This document shows positions 8,354-16,350 of a DNA stretch of 32,096 nt, piece after piece. The translations under genes and the position numbers were made by a program. The notes under the pieces were generated by a model. That model did no database searches and had not been told where the DNA came from. It was given only the letters and a program-made list of their open reading frames with translations. Numbering within the stretch: the first letter of the stretch is position 1; every line of letters starts with the position of its first letter. This DNA comes from an uncultured Bacteroidales bacterium (lineage in GTDB: Bacteria > Bacteroidota > Bacteroidia > Bacteroidales > F082): NCBI GenBank assembly GCA_937896505.1, contig CALBNP010000030.1:1-32096 (forward strand), in the 5' to 3' direction.

Positions 8354-11300
8354 ATGAAAAAGCAGTTCATTTTTGTCCTATTTCTCTTGGCCTTGGCTAT
8401 GAACATCAAGGCACAAGCTCCAAGACAAGCCTACAGCCAACCGACCATCGAATTCAACATCAACGACATTGCATTATTCGACGAACGCATCTTTTTCATC
8501 TATAACCTCGTCAACGATGGTCGATTCGATGTCAAGACGAGCGAAGAAGACGGTGTATTTCTCATCAATGCCAACGATGCCTTCGAAAGCATGAACCTTG
8601 CCGAAAACTTTGCTGAATTCCGTCAGCACAACGCTAGCGCATTCTCCTTAATGGACAAAGAACAAGCCGCAGAAACCATTTGCGAATACAAGTCGCAACT
8701 TTCCGACGACCTCATCCTTTCGCTTATGATGGACATATATACCCGTTCGCGCCAGAACAACACCTGTGCCACCGCAGAACCTTTCTGCACCGACAATGGT
8801 TTGTATCAATTTCCTGCTGGCGTGAATGCAGGCTCGGGCGAAGCTGGTCCTGCCTACGACTGTCTTTATACACAACCCAACCCCGCATGGTACTACATGC
8901 AGATTGCCAACCCAGGCAATATCGACATATACATGTACAGCACTCCTAGTGTTGACATCGACTTCTGCTGCTGGGGACCTTTCGCTGACCCAAGCACCCC
9001 TTGCACCAGCGGACTGACACAGAACAAGGTGGTAAGTTGCAGCTACTCAACTAACCCAACTGAGCACTGCATGATTCCTGCCACGGCTCAAACAAACGAC
9101 TATTTCATTCTGATCATCACCAACTACTCGAACCAAAATTGCAACATCAGTTTCAGCAAGGTTGGTGGTACCGGTACCACCGACTGCGGCATCCTGCCAC
9201 CATTAGTCAACAACGACGGTCCATATTGCACTGGCGATGTCATCCACTTGACTGCCAACGGCCAAGCTGGTTCCACCTATAGTTGGACAGGTCCTGACGG
9301 CTGGACTTCAACCTCACAGAACCCAACCCGCACCAATGTCACAACTGCCATGTCGGGCACCTACACCTGCACCATTTCATTGAATGGTCAAACCAACAGT
9401 GCCACAACACAAGTCGTTGTAAGCCAAAGGCCTACGGCCAACTTTACTTTCACATCCGTCTGTAAAGGTACACCAACCCAGTTCACTGCCACTACAAGCG
9501 GTAACCCAAGCAACACAAGCTATACATGGAATTTCGGCGATGGCCAAACTGCCAACGGTGCCACTGTAACGCACCTCTACAATAGAGCTGGCAATTATCC
9601 TGTCGTGCTCACCGCCCAAAATCCTGGCACGCCTTGCAGCAGCACAAAGAACATGACCGTTACTGTATATGAAATGCCTGCTCCAACAGCATCTGCCAAC
9701 CCCATGGTAGTGCAATATGGCGGAAGCTCAAGCCTTAGTGCCCAATCTGGTGCATCAGGTTCATTCACATACCATTGGGAGCCAGCCAACAAAGTGACCA
9801 ATCCCAATTCGCAAAACACAACGACTGTAGGACTTACCGAAACCACCACTTTCACCGTCACCGTCACCAATCCGCAAGGCGGCTGCAGCGCACAAGCGAA
9901 TGTCACGGTTTCAATGAATGGTTCCAACCTAAATGCAAGCCCCGAAGCTACCCCAGCCGAATTGTGCGAAGGCGAATCAACCACTCTGCACGCCAACCCA
10001 AGCGCTGGCACAGGCAACTATACCATCACTTGGGACCACGCCAACACCCTTAACAACCCCAACATCCAAGACCCGGTAGCCACACCTCCAGTTGGCCAAA
10101 CCACTTATACTTGCCACATAACCGACGGCGTTACAAATATCGACAGAAGCGTAACCGTCACAGTGCACCCCAATGAAATAGTAGAATATGAACGCACCAT
10201 TTGCGACAACGATTCCATTGAGTTTTTCGGCGAATACTATCATAACCCTGACATTTACGAACATATAGGACAAACCGAATTCGGATGCGAAAAAACCTTC
10301 AGAATGATTCTATCCAACAATGAGACCTACGACGAGACAGTAATCACCGAATACATCTGTTCAGGCGAATCGTACCCGTTCAATGGTCACGATTACACCG
10401 AAAGCACCAATCCAGCCACCACATACTATGTTGACGAAACCATAAATGGTTGTGATTCGATTGTTCGTCTGGCCCTGACCGTTTATCCACCTAATGACAT
10501 CGTCTTAGTTGATCCGACTATTTGCGAAAGCCAGTCATACAACTTCCATGGCACCTTATACAGCCATGATGGCGACATTGCCTTTTTCGACACCATTGAC
10601 AATCATGGCTGCCCTCTCACCGAAAAACTCGTTCTCTCTGTCGGCCCTTATCAGATGCCTCCCGTCGAGCGTCCTCGCATCTGTTACCCATACGATGGCC
10701 AGCCTTCATACTATTGGGACAAGACAGACAAAACATACAATGAAGATACCTACGATGAGATAATCCTTCCCGACCCACAAGGAGACTGCGACATCATGCA
10801 CCGCCTTGACCTGAAATTCCATAAAGAATTCTACAAAGCAATAGATACCACTGTATGTGACGCATTTTTCTGGGACGTCAACGGGCAACGCTACACAGAG
10901 ACCGAGCATAATATTGTAGCCGCATACACTACTTCAGACCAATTTGAATGCGACAGCATCTATGTCCTTGATCTCACAATCAACAAATCAAACCACGACG
11001 GACAAGACGTCATAGGAAATGCCTGCGACTCAGTCATTTGGAACAACATGAAATTCATCTCCAACGGTGACTATCCTTACAATTTGTCAACCACCCATAA
11101 CTGCGACAGTACCGTCACACTCCACATCAGAAACATGGAATACACCCCTACCCCAGAGCCTATCCAACCAAAAGACTGGAACACACCCGCTCCCCATTGG
11201 GTCATTCCAGCCACTGAATTCCAAATCAACACCTATCACTATACCATTTGGGACAACAACCCGAATTGCTCTTGGGAAAACATCGAGTGGAGCTGCGAAG

Positions 11301-11782
11301 GCGCGCCCACTTGGATTGTGAGAAGAGAAGACGAAGACAACCCACACCCTGAAAGATCGAGTTATGTGTCTGTTACTGTCTTAGATAGAATGACCGACAC
11401 CATTTGGCTTACTGCCCGCATCACAAATCGCTGCACAACAGACACTATCGTGAAACAATACTTCCTGGTAAGCTCATTCTATAACGTTGACGACCAATAT
11501 GTTCCACAGGCTAACTTCAATGTAGTGCCTAATCCCAACAATGGCCAAATGACACTCAGTTTCGAGAACTTCATCGGAAATGTAAATGTTAAGGTTTATA
11601 ACATGAATGGACTCCTTATAGACAACTTCGAGACCAATGGCAGCATCAGTTCGTCGATAGGCACATCCACTCCTCTCAGCACCCAAAGCTACAACATGAA
11701 GAATCGTGTGCCTGGCATCTACCTCTTCATCGCCACGGGCAAAGAAGGGACGGTGACAAAGAAGGTGGTCGTCACCAGATAA
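8354..11782 (+). CDS. Large T9SS surface protein with PKD domain and Cys-containing repeats (second paralogue)
   Basis: This 1142-residue paralogue of the preceding protein has a signal peptide ending near IKAQ (21). It carries the same N-terminal domain (CATAEPFC, DIDFCCWGPF, YFILIITNYS, TDCGILPP) and then an Ig-like domain (WTGPDGWTST). A PKD domain spans about 360-445 (YTWNFGDGQTANG), and further Ig-like domains follow. About six repeats of ~60 residues come next, each opening with a cysteine (TICDND, YICSGE, TICESQ, TVCDAF) and most closing in a CDS-type stretch (NGCDSIVRLALTV, FECDSIYVLDLTI, NCDSTVTLHI). The HWVIPATEF module starts at H948, and the sorting domain runs from about 1053 to the end. 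It is probably a cell-surface adhesin-like protein. It has no promoter of its own and a strong terminator follows, so it is co-transcribed with the upstream gene. Confidence 0.9.
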   Translation: MKKQFIFVLFLLALAMNIKAQAPRQAYSQPTIEFNINDIALFDERIFFIYNLVNDGRFDVKTSEEDGVFLINANDAFESMNLAENFAEFRQHNASAFSLMDKEQAAETICEYKSQLSDDLILSLMMDIYTRSRQNNTCATAEPFCTDNGLYQFPAGVNAGSGEAGPAYDCLYTQPNPAWYYMQIANPGNIDIYMYSTPSVDIDFCCWGPFADPSTPCTSGLTQNKVVSCSYSTNPTEHCMIPATAQTNDYFILIITNYSNQNCNISFSKVGGTGTTDCGILPPLVNNDGPYCTGDVIHLTANGQAGSTYSWTGPDGWTSTSQNPTRTNVTTAMSGTYTCTISLNGQTNSATTQVVVSQRPTANFTFTSVCKGTPTQFTATTSGNPSNTSYTWNFGDGQTANGATVTHLYNRAGNYPVVLTAQNPGTPCSSTKNMTVTVYEMPAPTASANPMVVQYGGSSSLSAQSGASGSFTYHWEPANKVTNPNSQNTTTVGLTETTTFTVTVTNPQGGCSAQANVTVSMNGSNLNASPEATPAELCEGESTTLHANPSAGTGNYTITWDHANTLNNPNIQDPVATPPVGQTTYTCHITDGVTNIDRSVTVTVHPNEIVEYERTICDNDSIEFFGEYYHNPDIYEHIGQTEFGCEKTFRMILSNNETYDETVITEYICSGESYPFNGHDYTESTNPATTYYVDETINGCDSIVRLALTVYPPNDIVLVDPTICESQSYNFHGTLYSHDGDIAFFDTIDNHGCPLTEKLVLSVGPYQMPPVERPRICYPYDGQPSYYWDKTDKTYNEDTYDEIILPDPQGDCDIMHRLDLKFHKEFYKAIDTTVCDAFFWDVNGQRYTETEHNIVAAYTTSDQFECDSIYVLDLTINKSNHDGQDVIGNACDSVIWNNMKFISNGDYPYNLSTTHNCDSTVTLHIRNMEYTPTPEPIQPKDWNTPAPHWVIPATEFQINTYHYTIWDNNPNCSWENIEWSCEGAPTWIVRREDEDNPHPERSSYVSVTVLDRMTDTIWLTARITNRCTTDTIVKQYFLVSSFYNVDDQYVPQANFNVVPNPNNGQMTLSFENFIGNVNVKVYNMNGLLIDNFETNGSISSSIGTSTPLSTQSYNMKNRVPGIYLFIATGKEGTVTKKVVVTR

Positions 11783-11804
11783 TATTTCAAAATAACAGAC
11801 CTAG

Positions 11805-11839
11805 AAAAAGCCGGAACCACAACAAGTTTCGGCTTTTTT
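11805..11839 (+). terminator. Rho-independent terminator after the second surface-protein gene
   Basis: AAAAAGCCGGAAC (11805-11817) pairs with GTTTCGGCTTTTTT (11826-11839), giving a 13-base stem with one G-T pair and an eight-base loop, followed by a T run. It lies 22 bases after the stop codon and 37 bases before the next gene on the same strand. Confidence 0.85.
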
Positions 11840-11876
11840 GCCTATTTTAGCGGCTCAAATCATAAGCTTTGCAAAC

Positions 11877-14264
11877 ATGACAAAAAAATCGCTCATCACT
11901 TCGATACTCTTCCTATTTGCCATCATCCCACTCAAAGCCCAGGACATTTCAACACAAGGCAAGGAGTTTTGGCTTTCTTATATGCACAATGGGTTTAAGG
12001 ATCACGATGAATCAATTGGCCATTGGGTGAAGACGCAAGTCCTCATCAGCGCCAAGCGCGACTGCACTGGCACCATTAGCAACCCAAACGGAGCATGGCA
12101 ACAAACATTTTCGGTGCAAGCCGACAGCATCACCTCCATCAACATTCCCGACCTGCAATGCTATCACGATGGAGGCAACTATGAGCAAATCGACAACAAG
12201 GGCATCAAGATTGTGGCAACCGACACAATATCAGTATTCTCTACCAATATCGCCCGTGTCTCGTTCGATGCCTCTTTCGTGTTGCCCACCGAGAGCTTAG
12301 GCGACGACTACATCATACAGACATACGGCCAAAGTATTCTCGAAACATTCAACGACTATGTCATTCAAAACCAAACCAGTGCTTTCCTCATCGTTGCTAC
12401 CGAAGACAACACCGAAATCGACATCACACCAACGGTGAACACCTTGCGCGGCAAGCCCGCAGGAGAGACCTTCACCATCACCCTCAACGCCGGGCAGACC
12501 TATCAGGTGCGTTCGCACCGTGGACCCAACAGCCGCGACCTCAGCGGTTCGAGAGTCACAGCCCACGACTGCAAGAAGATAGCCGTCTTCAACGGCAACA
12601 CCCTCACCTCTGTTCCCACGAATATGAGCAACGGCTTCGACCATGTGTATGAACAAGCCATGCCCTTGCGCTCTTGGGGAAAAAACTTCGTCGTGACCTC
12701 CACCACCGACCGGCCTAACGATTATGTGAAAATCACTTCGGCCTACGACAATAACGTCATCACCAAAAACGGAAACCGACTCACCACTTTGCGTGCCGGG
12801 CAGTCATATACCTTCAAACTCCCTAACAGGGAAAAATCATGCTTTATTTCGGCCTCGCAAATCAGCGCTGTATATCTATACCACCAAAGTTTCGAGGAAT
12901 CGGACGACAGCTATGGCGACCCTTCCATGGTGTGGATTGCGCCTATCGAGCAACGTATCGACGAAGCCACCTTCAGCACCTTCGACCACATCCTTATCGA
13001 AATCGAAAAGCACTACATCAACATCATCGTCAAGACCGAGGACATCGATTCGGTATATCTCGACGAGCAATTGCTTCCTGCCTCAATATTCCAGACCGTC
13101 AACGGCAACGTTGAATACAGCTATGCCAGCCAGCAAATCAGCCACAGCGTGCATCACCTGCGTTGCGACAACGGCTTCAATGCCCACGTCTATGGTTTCG
13201 GCTATGCGAAAGGCTATGCCTACATGGTGGGCTCTAACGCAATTAACCTCAGTTCCACCTTACTCGTCGACGACGAGCAAGTGAAGCCTTACGAAACCTA
13301 TCACACCTGTTCATCGGAACCCATTGATTTTCGTGCCGAAGTCAACTATCAAGACTACGACTTGCTCTGGGATTTCGGCGACGGGCATACCAGTACGGAA
13401 AACCCTGTCAGCCACACCTATGATAATTCACAAGTCTATACCGCACACCTTTTCATTTCAACCGACCAAGCAGGTTGCTCATCGGGTGAATCCGATACTA
13501 CTCAGTTCTATGTCAACGTAGGCAAAGAATACAACTACATGCTTGACACCATCGCCTGCGAGCCATTCTACATTGGCGGCGTGCTTTACGACAGCACAGG
13601 ACATTATGAAATACATTCAACCACGATGCAAGGCTGCGATAGCATTTTCGACCTCACTTTGGAAATGAAACCGACCTCAAGACCCTCCGACATCATTCCA
13701 TTAGACACCATTACAGCACATTGGGTAATCCCTGCCACCGAGTTCCAAGTGAACACCTACAAATTCTGTCTTTTCAATGAAGATCAGGATTGCCAATGGG
13801 AAGATGTTCATTGGAGTCTTTCCGACAACTGCGATTGGATACTTCGTCCCTGTTCCGACCATAGAAGTTGCGAGATAAGCGTTCTTGGAAACACTGCCGA
13901 CACTGTCTGGCTATACGCAACCGTTGACCACGCTTGCTGCGACGGTCCCACCGGCGACACCCGAAACTATTGGTTTTTATGTTCTTTCTATGGCATTGAA
14001 GACCAAAGCATTACAGAATCCAATTTCACAATAACCCCAAATCCGAACAATGGAACGATGACACTCCAACTTGACGGAATCGAAGGCGAAGCCAAAATAT
14101 CGGTTTACGACATGACCGGATTTCTCATCGACAAATTCAGTATCACAGTGGCGAACCATCACCCATACGACTACCAACTGCCAATGAAATCGAGTGGGAT
14201 TTACCTTTTTGTCATCAACAGCAAAGGCAAAACCATCACACAAAAAGTCACCATAACACAATAA
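11877..14264 (+). CDS. T9SS surface protein with IgGFc-binding-like N-terminus, PKD domain and HWVIPATEF module
   Basis: This is a 795-residue exported protein. I chose the ATG at 11877 because it opens a good signal peptide (MTKKSLITSILFLFAIIPLKAQ); the upstream in-frame TTG at 11838 lies inside the terminator. Residues about 25-440 resemble the N-terminal domain of IgGFc-binding/mucin-like proteins (GKEFWLSYMHNG, AFLIVATEDNTEIDITP, LNAGQTYQVRS, DLSGSRVTAHDCKKIAVFNG). A PKD domain lies near 480-545 (LLWDFGDGHTSTENPVSHTY). One cysteine repeat follows (GCDSIFDLTLEM), then the HWVIPATEF module at H615 and a sorting domain from about 714 (ITPNPNNGTMTL). It shares the C-terminal half with the two upstream proteins but has an unrelated N-terminus. 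Its role is probably surface binding; the ligand is unknown. Confidence 0.88.
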   Translation: MTKKSLITSILFLFAIIPLKAQDISTQGKEFWLSYMHNGFKDHDESIGHWVKTQVLISAKRDCTGTISNPNGAWQQTFSVQADSITSINIPDLQCYHDGGNYEQIDNKGIKIVATDTISVFSTNIARVSFDASFVLPTESLGDDYIIQTYGQSILETFNDYVIQNQTSAFLIVATEDNTEIDITPTVNTLRGKPAGETFTITLNAGQTYQVRSHRGPNSRDLSGSRVTAHDCKKIAVFNGNTLTSVPTNMSNGFDHVYEQAMPLRSWGKNFVVTSTTDRPNDYVKITSAYDNNVITKNGNRLTTLRAGQSYTFKLPNREKSCFISASQISAVYLYHQSFEESDDSYGDPSMVWIAPIEQRIDEATFSTFDHILIEIEKHYINIIVKTEDIDSVYLDEQLLPASIFQTVNGNVEYSYASQQISHSVHHLRCDNGFNAHVYGFGYAKGYAYMVGSNAINLSSTLLVDDEQVKPYETYHTCSSEPIDFRAEVNYQDYDLLWDFGDGHTSTENPVSHTYDNSQVYTAHLFISTDQAGCSSGESDTTQFYVNVGKEYNYMLDTIACEPFYIGGVLYDSTGHYEIHSTTMQGCDSIFDLTLEMKPTSRPSDIIPLDTITAHWVIPATEFQVNTYKFCLFNEDQDCQWEDVHWSLSDNCDWILRPCSDHRSCEISVLGNTADTVWLYATVDHACCDGPTGDTRNYWFLCSFYGIEDQSITESNFTITPNPNNGTMTLQLDGIEGEAKISVYDMTGFLIDKFSITVANHHPYDYQLPMKSSGIYLFVINSKGKTITQKVTITQ

Positions 14265-14331
14265 TCACATAGTAAATTTGTTTTAACTAGAAAAATTAGC
14301 AAGAAATTGACGAAGCAATCAAAAAAGTCAA

Positions 14332-14339
14332 TACATTTG
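14332..14339 (+). promoter_or_regulatory. Promoter -7 element of the lipoprotein/barrel operon
   Basis: TACATTTG matches TAnnTTTG and lies 44 bases before the lipoprotein ATG. A TTG at 14307-14309 gives a slightly long spacer of 22 bases. A second TAnnTTTG (TAAATTTG, 14273-14280) just after the previous stop lacks a -33 element and seems less likely. Confidence 0.5.
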
Positions 14340-14383
14340 CAAAATGAATTTTTACAATCTATAAAAGGCTAACTCTAAAACAA

Positions 14384-15274
14384 ATGAACAGACATTTTTC
14401 CATAACCTTGCTATCACTTGTTTTGGTCTGTGGCATGACTTCTTGCCTTAAAGACGACATCAACAGCACAATCATTTATAGTTCACAAGTTATTCCCGAC
14501 ATCAACACTTATATGCCTCCTCGTCTAATACAATTAATGGGGAAAGATAGCCTGATTCACTATGGCGACGAGCCCCCTCGCTTTTCTGGTCTTTACACCA
14601 TTAAAGACATCATTAGTAAAGACTGGGCAGAAGCAGATTCAATACCACCCGGGAATTATGGCCATATCATGTCCAACCATAACATAGTTGGCAATTATGA
14701 CTTTACATTTTACGACCAGGTGAAGGGGATACTTCAAAACAAATATTCCTGTATCAAATCCCTAACCAATCCTACGGACACGACTATCATTCTGGCACAA
14801 TACGAAACCAAATCAAGTATCGACACAGCCTATTACTTCCTAAAAGACAATCTAACACCGATAAAATCATGTCCCGATTATCCAGTCTTTTTTTCTAAAG
14901 AAGGCTTTGACCCCAAACTTCTTCAACATGCTTACATCATCGGTAACCAAAACGAATTCACCATTTTCTACTATGACGTTCCCATTTATGAATATGATGA
15001 TCAGTGGATTGCTTTCGGATTTAAACAGAATAAGAACCTGATTGTAATGGCGAATATAATTTCAGGGGAACTCACCGAAATCACACCTAATGACAACGAT
15101 ACGACGTCGAATAATGCTGGCGCTCCCCAAAAAAGATATCGCATCGACAATTTCTACTGGGGTGTAGAAGCCATGGAAGCCATCAGGGAAGATGCCGAGA
15201 CCATGGCGCCTGTTCCTGGTGATGCGCAACTACGATTCAACAACAATCGCCCAATTTATCCGACTATCGATTGA
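14384..15274 (+). CDS. Lipoprotein of unknown function
   Basis: This 296-residue protein has a lipoprotein signal: a hydrophobic core (ITLLSLVLVCGM) then the lipobox-like TSC with the probable lipidated cysteine at residue 21, followed by LKDD. The mature part shows no family I recognise. It is rich in Tyr, Asp and Ile, and ends in a proline-containing tail (RFNNNRPIYPTID). The acidic residues right after the cysteine are compatible with outer-membrane or surface placement, but that is inference. The gene opens a two-gene operon with the beta-barrel gene 34 bases downstream, so a lipoprotein-barrel partnership is plausible. Confidence 0.8.
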   Translation: MNRHFSITLLSLVLVCGMTSCLKDDINSTIIYSSQVIPDINTYMPPRLIQLMGKDSLIHYGDEPPRFSGLYTIKDIISKDWAEADSIPPGNYGHIMSNHNIVGNYDFTFYDQVKGILQNKYSCIKSLTNPTDTTIILAQYETKSSIDTAYYFLKDNLTPIKSCPDYPVFFSKEGFDPKLLQHAYIIGNQNEFTIFYYDVPIYEYDDQWIAFGFKQNKNLIVMANIISGELTEITPNDNDTTSNNAGAPQKRYRIDNFYWGVEAMEAIREDAETMAPVPGDAQLRFNNNRPIYPTID

Positions 15275-15308
15275 CAACGTAATTCATCAAATTTCACCAC
15301 CATTCGCA

Positions 15309-16193
15309 ATGAATAAAAAACTCACCATAACGATTTTGGCTCTTTTCATCATGTCAGTTTCGGTTTCGGCTCAAACCAAGACCAGATTCAACAAACCCAT
15401 TCAATCGTCTAACACGCCTAAGGCCTCCAATGATGCCACCTACAACATTGGCATTACCGGAGGGGGCACACTCACCGAGTGGATTCACTTTGGAGGAAAC
15501 AACACCAAATTCAAGCAGCCTATTCCTCAAAGTCTTGGAATTGTTGGAGGCATTGCATTCGAAAGACTGATGAACAAACATGTCACAATAGGCATCGAAG
15601 CACTGTATGCCATTCGACAGACCGAGCTCTCGCATACACTTACTGACTTCCCCATCGGAATTAATTCATATAATGACATAAAAAAACGATTCAACGTCAA
15701 CTACAACGAAATCGATATCCAAATTCCATTCTCATATTATCTGGGTAACTCGTTTAATGCCAGGTTCAGACCTTACGTCTTTGCCGCCCCACGCGTTTCC
15801 ATTCCCCTCAACGGGAAGATGCGTTGGCAAAAGGATTATTATTTAGATGGCAAAATCGATAAGACAGAATCCGACACCATCTCTATGAGCAAGTCGAATT
15901 TCAAGTCATACAACATTGGTTTGGTTCTCGGAGCCGGCATCATGATGCGGATAAACCTTTCCAATTACTATTTTCTCGCCAAGTTGGATGCCTCTTACCA
16001 CGCAGGATTCATCAACACACACACCGAGAAAGAAATGAATGACAATATTGGCCATGTCATCGGATCAAGTTACATCGAGCCGAAATTGCTCGAAAAACGA
16101 TTCAGCACCGATGCCAACATTAAACTTTCGCTCTTCTTCCCTCTCAAGAAACAACTCAAGGGTGCATGCATGAACTGGGGAGAGTATGATTAA
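15309..16193 (+). CDS. Outer-membrane beta-barrel protein (PorT-like/OmpA-barrel type)
   Basis: This is a 294-residue protein starting at 15309, where a signal peptide begins (MNKKLTITILALFIMSVSVSAQ). Starts further upstream would overlap the lipoprotein gene and have no signal sequence. From about residue 45 it shows alternating amphipathic beta strands typical of Bacteroidota outer-membrane barrels (YNIGITGGGTL, VTIGIEALYA, IDIQIPFSYYLG, RFRPYVFAAPRVSIPL, YNIGLVLGAGIMMRI, YFLAKLDASYHAGF, ANIKLSLFFPL). A short tail (LKGACMNWGEYD) follows the last strand. The length suits a small barrel of the PorT/outer membrane protein beta-barrel kind, but I cannot say whether it is the T9SS component PorT. 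It is co-transcribed with the upstream lipoprotein and followed by a terminator. Confidence 0.82.
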   Translation: MNKKLTITILALFIMSVSVSAQTKTRFNKPIQSSNTPKASNDATYNIGITGGGTLTEWIHFGGNNTKFKQPIPQSLGIVGGIAFERLMNKHVTIGIEALYAIRQTELSHTLTDFPIGINSYNDIKKRFNVNYNEIDIQIPFSYYLGNSFNARFRPYVFAAPRVSIPLNGKMRWQKDYYLDGKIDKTESDTISMSKSNFKSYNIGLVLGAGIMMRINLSNYYFLAKLDASYHAGFINTHTEKEMNDNIGHVIGSSYIEPKLLEKRFSTDANIKLSLFFPLKKQLKGACMNWGEYD

Positions 16194-16240
16194 TTAAGAA
16201 TTAGGAAATCCGAAGGATTCAACGAAGTCAATTAAGAATT

Positions 16241-16270
16241 AGCGGGTAATGTTTTGTTATCCGCTATTTT
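16241..16270 (+). terminator. Terminator after the beta-barrel gene
   Basis: AGCGGGTAA (16241-16249) pairs with TTATCCGCT (16257-16265) with one G-T pair and a seven-base loop, followed by ATTTTC. The arms are preceded by two copies of AATTAAGAATTAG (about 16194-16240). Downstream, CACATTTG (16283-16290) is an imperfect -7 match that may serve the protease gene at 16351. Confidence 0.65.
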
Positions 16271-16350
16271 CAATAAAATAGACACATTTGGAAGCCCTCA
16301 AAGATTACAAAGCAATAAATTATAAATCAACAAATTAAAATTCATCATCC

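Noticed and set aside
15192..15308. Longer start for the beta-barrel protein
   Set aside because: It would overlap the lipoprotein gene by 83 bases and add a non-signal extension; the ATG at 15309 opens a proper signal peptide.
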